A stretch of DNA of 64,000 nt from Cryptomeria japonica (lineage: Eukaryota; Streptophyta; Pinopsida; Cupressales; Cupressaceae), in assembly GCF_030272615.1 (NCBI RefSeq), contig NC_081414.1:810499069-810563068 (forward strand). Reading direction: 5' to 3'. This document shows, one piece after another, positions 58,714-64,000 of this stretch (positions are counted from its first letter, which is position 1; each line of letters begins with the position of its first letter). The position numbers and the translations under genes are program-made. Below the pieces are notes generated by a model. That model was not told where the DNA came from and searched no databases. It was given only the letters and a program-made list of their open reading frames with translations.

Positions 58714-59411
58714 AAAATGGATACTCCTGTCAAACTCATCAGCAGCAAAGTGCAGGTCATGTTCCTTGGGAATATCTCTGATAAGAGGCTACAACTGATG
58801 ATAGGGTGGAAGAATCCTCTAATAATCACTGCTATCAAATGGGTGCTCAGAGAGGATTTCATTGATAATGCCGATCGCTACCGTGTAAACACGGATATCT
58901 ACTAATGCTTCATAGCCTCATTGTTGGATTGCGGTCTGGCTGGGCTATTGGCTTCATAGCTCACCAAGGTGCTCTTTTCTCAGGTGTATCTAGGCAGGTT
59001 GGAAGATGTAGTTGCATATCATGTCCCTTTTAGGGGCCTCCCCCTGCCGTCTAATCTGAGATGTTTTATTTCATCTAGCGACGAAGTACCCTGGCACTTT
59101 CTCATCGGCAGTTTGAGGATAATGACACTGTCCTCCCATCGGTTTCGTGTCGAGCTTGCTGCAGATTTCCTCTTGTGGGTTCACATGATAGTCCCTGTTT
59201 CAGATGGAACCAAACGGTATTCTAATTTCATGGACTACATCTTCCCTTAGGTTTTGATGCCGCATATACAACCTGATATGGTTGTTATCTACATGGCTGG
59301 GGTACCTTATGACAATCACGACCACGAGTTGTCGGTGGGAGATGACCCTCCAAATGATAGCGGGGACTCGGACTTCTAGATGGGGGATGACGAAGATGAG
59401 GAGGATCAATG
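58714..59411 (+). pseudogene. Plus-strand relic ORF antisense to element E
   Basis: One plus-strand frame carries KMDTPVKLISSKVQVMFLG, KNPLIITAIKWVLREDFIDN, FRVELAADFLLWVHMIVPVS, YSNFMDYIFP and an acidic end (DDPPNDSGDSDF, MGDDEDEEDQ) before a TGA at 59409. Four in-frame stops interrupt it (near 58903, 58957, 59248 and 59378). The consistent frame and acidic tail suggest a real former protein, not a chance ORF. It lies just beyond E's integrase in the opposite orientation, as the PMD relic does in element A. I do not recognise the family. Confidence 0.4.
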
Positions 59412-59639
59412 AGAAAGTGGTAGCCCATCTTGTAGCGCTTTGACTTATTACTTTTTGTAAAATAGGGCCAAAGGTCCACCCTTCAAATGTAAAAGAAAAA
59501 CAAAATGTCCATAATATGATAGTTTCCTATTTTTGCTTAATATGGTATATTTTGTGATTTCAATTACCTCGCTTGGATTATGACTGAGAATAATTAAAAT
59601 AAATAAGGCACGCAAAAGAACTATTAAGAATATATACAT

Positions 59640-60879
59640 TTAGGGAGGAAGAAACCTTAATAGAATGGTTTGAGGTGGAACCCATTGACTAGGATCCGGA
59701 GAGTCTCCATTCGTATCCTCGAGGTCAAAATAATTAAAACCCTTACAATACATGATACAGAAAGGCCCCTCCCACAAACTGTTGAACTTGGTGTACTGAC
59801 TAGGCCTGGCCACCCTTTCGTTATATTGAACACGAGGTCCCCTTGGATGAAAACCTGATTGGAACTTTTTTGTTGTCAAACCACCTCTTGATGGTTTGCT
59901 GGCGGTCTTGGAGAGATGTGAAAGTTGTCTCCCTAACTTCTTTGAGCTCCATAATTTCTCCCAACCTTATAGCCATCGAGCCATTCTCTACCACCTCGAT
60001 AGACTTAAGTAGTTGTAGGGCTGAGACCTCTAAAGAGATAGGAAACAATGCATGCTTCCCATAAACTAGCTTGTATGGGGAGTTTTTTAGAACCTACTTA
60101 AGCATTATTCGGTCCACCCACAATGCACTCCTCAAATGATGGTGCCATTCCCTCTTATATTCTGAGCCTATCCTCTTGATGAGCCTAATAAGGTTCTTGT
60201 TAGTGGACTCGGCGAGCCCGTTCCCCTTAGGGTAGTAGTTAGAGGAGGTTTTGAGGTAGATACCTTTGTTGAGGATGAATTGGGTGATTTGAAAACCAAT
60301 GAATGCATGCGTGTTGTCTGATATGATGGTCTTAGGTGGACCATATCGACACACTAGATCTTCTAGGAGAGTTAGCACTTCGCTCTCTGATGAATTCATT
60401 AAAGGGATGGCCTCAGACCATCTGGTGAAGTAATCAGTAGCGGTCAGGATCCACTTGTGTCCGGCTGAACTAGGGGGGTTGATCATCCCTATGAAATCAA
60501 GTACCCACTGGGCAAAAGGCTCTTCTGCCATCATAGGTCTGAGAGGCATTGCTACTTTTCTACTCCTAGCAGTATAATACTAGAACTCCTTACATTCCCT
60601 CACCAAAGTGTGCACATCTTTGAACATGGAAGGCCAAAAATATCCGGCCTAGGTGATTTTGATGATGGTTGTCTATGCAGAGAAATGACCTCCCAATGAG
60701 CCATAGTGAAATTCATGTAGGATTTTATCAGCTTGGCATTGATCTACGCAACAGAGCAAGACCCCATCATAATTCCTTTTGAAAAGTATGCCATCTACCA
60801 GGTAAAAACTATTGTTTTGGAGTCTATAGAACCTTTTCTTTTCTGGAGGGAGACCCTCCAGGAAAATCCCGGTCTTCAT
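59640..60879 (-). pseudogene. Element E integrase
   Basis: Zinc module from 60879: DGVLLCCVDQCQADKILHEF, YGSLGGHFSA, a stop, then FWPSMFKDVHTLVRECKEF. Core (60549-60094): QWVLDFIGMINPPSSAGHKW, TIISDNTHAFIGF and PKGNGLAESTNK, so D-D-E is intact. The C-terminal part reads YKLVYGKHALFPISLEVSAL, HPRGPRVQYNERVARPSQYT and SLWEGPFCIMYCKGFNYFDL, ending at 59640 with no chromodomain. Breaks occur near 60670, 60094 and 59830. Confidence 0.85.
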
Positions 60880-60949
60880 AAAGTGCTTTCTGGCCTCTGT
60901 CTAGCATGTGTTTGGAGACTTAGGGGAAATCATCACGACTTCCTCTGTG

Positions 60950-62401
60950 GCCATCTCATTTTTATGGGTTTTGCACTCCTGAACTATATATTAGCATAAG
61001 CCTCTGCTGCGAACTATTTTGGTTGGCCTAATATCAACATCATACTCCAAGATCTTAGTGATCTAATTAGCGCTCTTTTCGGTGATGTCACCTTCCATGA
61101 TGTATTCTTGGACTGTAGGATGGGCTACATACACGGTGGTTTTATTGCAGGCAATGAAGTGCCTAAATTTTTTTAGTCCCTTCACCATGACCAAGGCTTG
61201 CTTTTTGATGAAGTTATATTTAGCCTCATATTCTTTGAGAGTATTGGAATGGAAATCTATAGGATGCTCACTCCATTTTTTGACATCCTTCTGGGTCAGG
61301 ACCATGGCAATGCTATACTGACCTGAAAAAACATATATTATGAAATCCCTTTGACATATTCGGGTTAGATAACACGGGGGTTGAATAGATGGTGTCTTTG
61401 ATTTTGTCAAAAGATCCTTTGGCTTCAAGAGTCCATTTGAAATGCATCTCCTTCTTGAGCATCAGGGCGATGGGCCTTATTATTCTGACAAAATCATAAA
61501 TGAAATGACTGACGAAGTTGACCTTTCTTATGAAAGACTAGACTCCCTTTTTGTTGACGAGAAGGGGAAGATCTTTTCTAACTTTGACTCGGTCAGGGTT
61601 AATGGAGAAACCTTCCTTGGACACTATGTGTCCTAGTATCTTACCTTGAGAGACGCCAAAGATACATTTCTTTTGGTTTAAGGAAATCCCAAACTCGAGG
61701 CACTTTTGAAAAAACCAACTCGAGATGATCAAAATGGTCTTCTCATTGTTTAGAAAACACTATTAGGTCATCCCATTGTATCAAATTAATTTTATTAATG
61801 ATCTCTTAAAAGGCCAAATCTATATCTCTTTGGAAAGTTGCTCCAGCATTTGACAACCTGAAAGGCATCTTTTGGTATGCGAATGTTACCCGAGGACTTG
61901 ATTATATCTTGAGAAACCATCGAGCATCAAGAACATTTCTGATCTCGCCACCATGCTCAACAACTACTCCACTGAAGGCAAGGGGTAGTGATCTTTTAGA
62001 GATTCTTGATTTAGATCTCTAAAATTTACATAGAGCCAGATGTCTCCATTCTTTTTCCTTTTGGGCACCAAATTGGACACCCATGTGCTGTGTTTAATGG
62101 GGTAGATAATCTGGGACTCGATCAACTTCCTTAACTCTTGAGCAATGAGAGACCCAATCTTCTGGTTGATCGGCCTTTGCTTCTGTCAGACTAGCCTAGC
62201 TCCATCAGTGAGTTCGATAGTATGTTGAATGACGCTAGGGCCATAACCTTTCAAATCTTTGTAAGACCATGCTAGGACACCCATGTATTCATCACAATAC
62301 CAGGTCAAGCGTCTCTTGTCTTCTGGAGAAACATCTTTCCCTACTTTAAGTATCCTCCCATCTCCTATTGACATTTTGGTATAATCTCCTTTATCAGCCA
62401 T
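60950..62401 (-). pseudogene. pol: Element E reverse transcriptase and degenerate native RNase H
   Basis: RT begins near 62401 with KVGKDVSPEDKRRL and VLAWSYKDLKGYGPSVIQHT, then QKQRPINQKIG, VPKRKKNGDIWLYVNFRDLN, YPLPSVE and FLMLDGFSRYNQ. The YxDD site reads QWDD near 61770. GHIVSKEGFSINPDRVKV follows. The native RNase H (61428-61063) reads FIIYVFSGQYSIAMVLTQKD, PIDFHSNTLKEYEAKYNFIK and ALVMVKGLKKFRHF, again without TDAS (here VFSG) or TDHK, as in B. Many stops and frameshifts. The gap 62402-62629 is linker with stops. Confidence 0.82.
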
Positions 62402-62629
62402 AAGATTTCACCTGTCCTTTTTGGTGTCATCATGGTCAAACAAATTCTCCAGGGTGATCAGACCGTCAGGAAGTTTATTGGATCTTAACTAGAGGATTTA
62501 GTCTTCGTAAGCCTCCTTCACTTTAAGCTATAGCTAATTTGCAAACTCCCTTGAATTTTGAATGAACGGTGAAATCTACTAATCACTCTCAAAAACTTTC
62601 CATTGGGTATCGCTATTAGGGATAGCCAG

Positions 62630-62799
62630 CTAGAAAACCACATAGATTGCTTGGGATTTGGCGAGCAAATCGACAATAGTGTCGAATTGTGATCTAATTG
62701 CTACCATCTGATAGGCAACAGTATTTACTTTTTGAGGGATACTCTGGATATTGAAAGCATCGAAGCTTTCAATTAAATCCCACATTCTGGTGCAGTAAG
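62630..62799 (-). pseudogene. Element E RNase H end, upstream of RT
   Basis: Reads TRMWDLIESFDAFNIQSIPQ and NTVAYQMVAI, matching B's VWDTMELFDAF and NIIADFLANVA at the same place before RT. The last catalytic Asp is Tyr here. The rest of the domain lies on the far side of copia F, outside the window. Confidence 0.6.
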
Positions 62800-63984
62800 T
62801 GTTAGGCCCAATATGGAAAGCCAATGTACTGAGAGGAGAGGGGTGAATCAGTACTTCAAATCCCTTTATCAATAATATCTTTATTGTTATGCATAAACCA
62901 AAAATTGTTGTAACATAACATAAAGCTAAAACAAATAAGTAACAATCATACATGATTCACTCCATAACACATATATTTTTGTTACGCAGAAACTCTTGGT
63001 TAGAGAGAAAAACTATGGTGGGGATGGCACCCACAACTTCACTACTACAATAATAAAGAGTGCTCGGTTAGAGCTACATATTTAGCTATTTCTGATAGCT
63101 TACCCTATTAGGAGTAACAAGATCTGTTAGATCTACCTTGCTAAAGGATTTTATAACATTGATCTGAATGCTGCACCTAGTTAGAGGCTTTACAATTTAT
63201 AGACTTGATTAGAGTCTTTTACCCTGTTAAAGGTTTCTTTTACAACTTCAAAATATTACAATAAGACTTTACAAATATCTACAACTTTACATCTGAAATG
63301 CTGTAGCAGATTCTATGTGCTCAAAATAAGATTACCTTTCCTATAGCATACCTCGGTAACTCATAAAGTAACTCGGTAAACCCTTCTATTTACTCTATTC
63401 TTTAACTGTTCTCTAAAAGCCTTCTCAATGACCTTTGTGTCTCTGTAATAGTCATAATACTCTGTGATTTCTCATGTATCACATAAGTCTTGCTTCATAC
63501 GCATATGCACACACATTTCTCTTATTCACATATCTCTCTAACCCTAAATTCATGTTGTATAAATAGATTTCTTATGTTGGTGATCAGATTCATTGCTTTG
63601 ATCTTACAAACATGATTTCTCGAATGAATAACCATGCAAAATATTTCATTGGTTAGATGACCTCAAAATTATACAAAATCTATATGTGCAATTTCTAATG
63701 CGATAACGGTTCTTTGTGCCTCAATCTTGTAACAAGTTTTCATGTCTGTGTCCAGGTTCAATGAATCTGGTAACACGTTTCACTCGGTGTATTATCTTTA
63801 CTTCTTGGTAGACATGAAATAACACTCGGTAAACAGCTCGGTGTATACTAGGCTTTGTGACTGTTTTCCTTCTGTAACCGACTAGATTGTTCATACCAAC
63901 TAAATATTTCGAAAGTAGTAACTAACTAGAGTATATAGAATGACTTTGGATATAAAACTAATGGCAATTTGATAAGTAGTAATA
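62800..63984 (-). repeat. LTR of copia element F, internal region outside the window
   Basis: Minus-strand LTR. It begins TATTACTAC after the polypurine tract and ends CCTAACA, followed by GTAAG/CTTAC of element E. It contains ACCGAG motifs, a TATTTATA promoter-like site (about 63557-63566) and the C-rich end block GATTCACCCCTCTCCTCTCA near 62830-62850. The TG start is TA here. The element extends past 64000. Confidence 0.8.
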
Positions 63985-63997
63985 ATCTCCCCTTTTG
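63985..63997 (-). promoter_or_regulatory. Polypurine tract of copia element F
   Basis: On the minus strand CAAAAGGGGAGAT immediately precedes the LTR, so this is the 3' LTR and the coding region lies to the right of the window. Confidence 0.75.
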
Positions 63998-64000
63998 ACA

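Larger units (their letters stand above)
59640..62799 (-). mobile_element. Ty3/gypsy element E, pol portion
   Basis: Minus-strand gypsy pol with the end of an RNase H, RT, native-type RNase H remnant and integrase. It resembles B in domain order and motifs. Copia F interrupts its upstream side at 62800. Its 3' part probably continues below 59640 and, past D, toward 45333. Confidence 0.85.

Noticed and set aside
1-64000. Host genes, tRNA or rRNA genes
   Set aside because: No intron-exon gene, tRNA cloverleaf or rRNA sequence was recognised. All coding blocks trace to retroelements or their cargo.

Overview
This window is a block of plant nuclear DNA made almost entirely of nested, decayed retrotransposons. 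I find no intact host gene, tRNA, rRNA or CRISPR array. The coding remnants are plant Ty3/gypsy gag-pol (two lineages), plant Ty1/copia gag-pol (Sirevirus-like), a plant L1-type LINE and a plant mobile domain (PMD) relic. Depth of nesting, size of the elements and lack of genes suggest a large-genome seed plant. A conifer or other gymnosperm is plausible, but the sequence alone does not prove it.

Layout. (1) Gypsy element A, the oldest layer, is on + and is split by later insertions: gag tail, protease and G-patch at 1-2207; RT, RNase H, second RNase H and integrase at 21196-24935; a long 3' region with an antisense PMD pseudogene (26590-28515) and tandem repeats (28555-29422); 3' LTR from 30028. 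(2) Gypsy element B (about 2208-21195, +) sits inside A. Its 5' LTR is about 5.2 kb and carries a decayed ORF of unknown function. Its 3' LTR is about 0.5 kb because of a 4,725-bp difference at a GGCAT microhomology. B encodes an RNase H domain between protease and RT. (3) Copia element G (12984-19699, +) interrupts B's integrase. (4) Copia element C (30624-38339, +) interrupts A's 3' LTR and has a perfect GCAAG target duplication. (5) A minus-strand LINE occupies about 38574-45315. (6) Gypsy element E (minus) is related to B: pol at 62799-59640, followed by sequence that probably continues, after copia D, into a long LTR-like region with its own minus-strand relic (50448 down to about 46100). 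(7) Copia element D (50550-58144, +), a sister of C, sits inside that region. (8) The LTR of another copia element F (minus) runs from 62800 to the right edge and cuts E's second RNase H.

All polyproteins are broken by stops or frameshifts, so this is relic DNA. C is the cleanest: one frame from gag to RNase H with six stops. The most interesting biology is in B and E. In both, an RNase H domain lies upstream of RT in the polyprotein, while the ordinary RNase H after RT lacks its usual acidic residues. A, in the same window, has the extra RNase H in the familiar Tat-lineage position after RT and RNase H. The second point of interest is protein-like cargo outside gag-pol: the LTR-resident ORF in B, a possible counterpart near E, the antisense PMD relic in A and an antisense ORF next to E's integrase.
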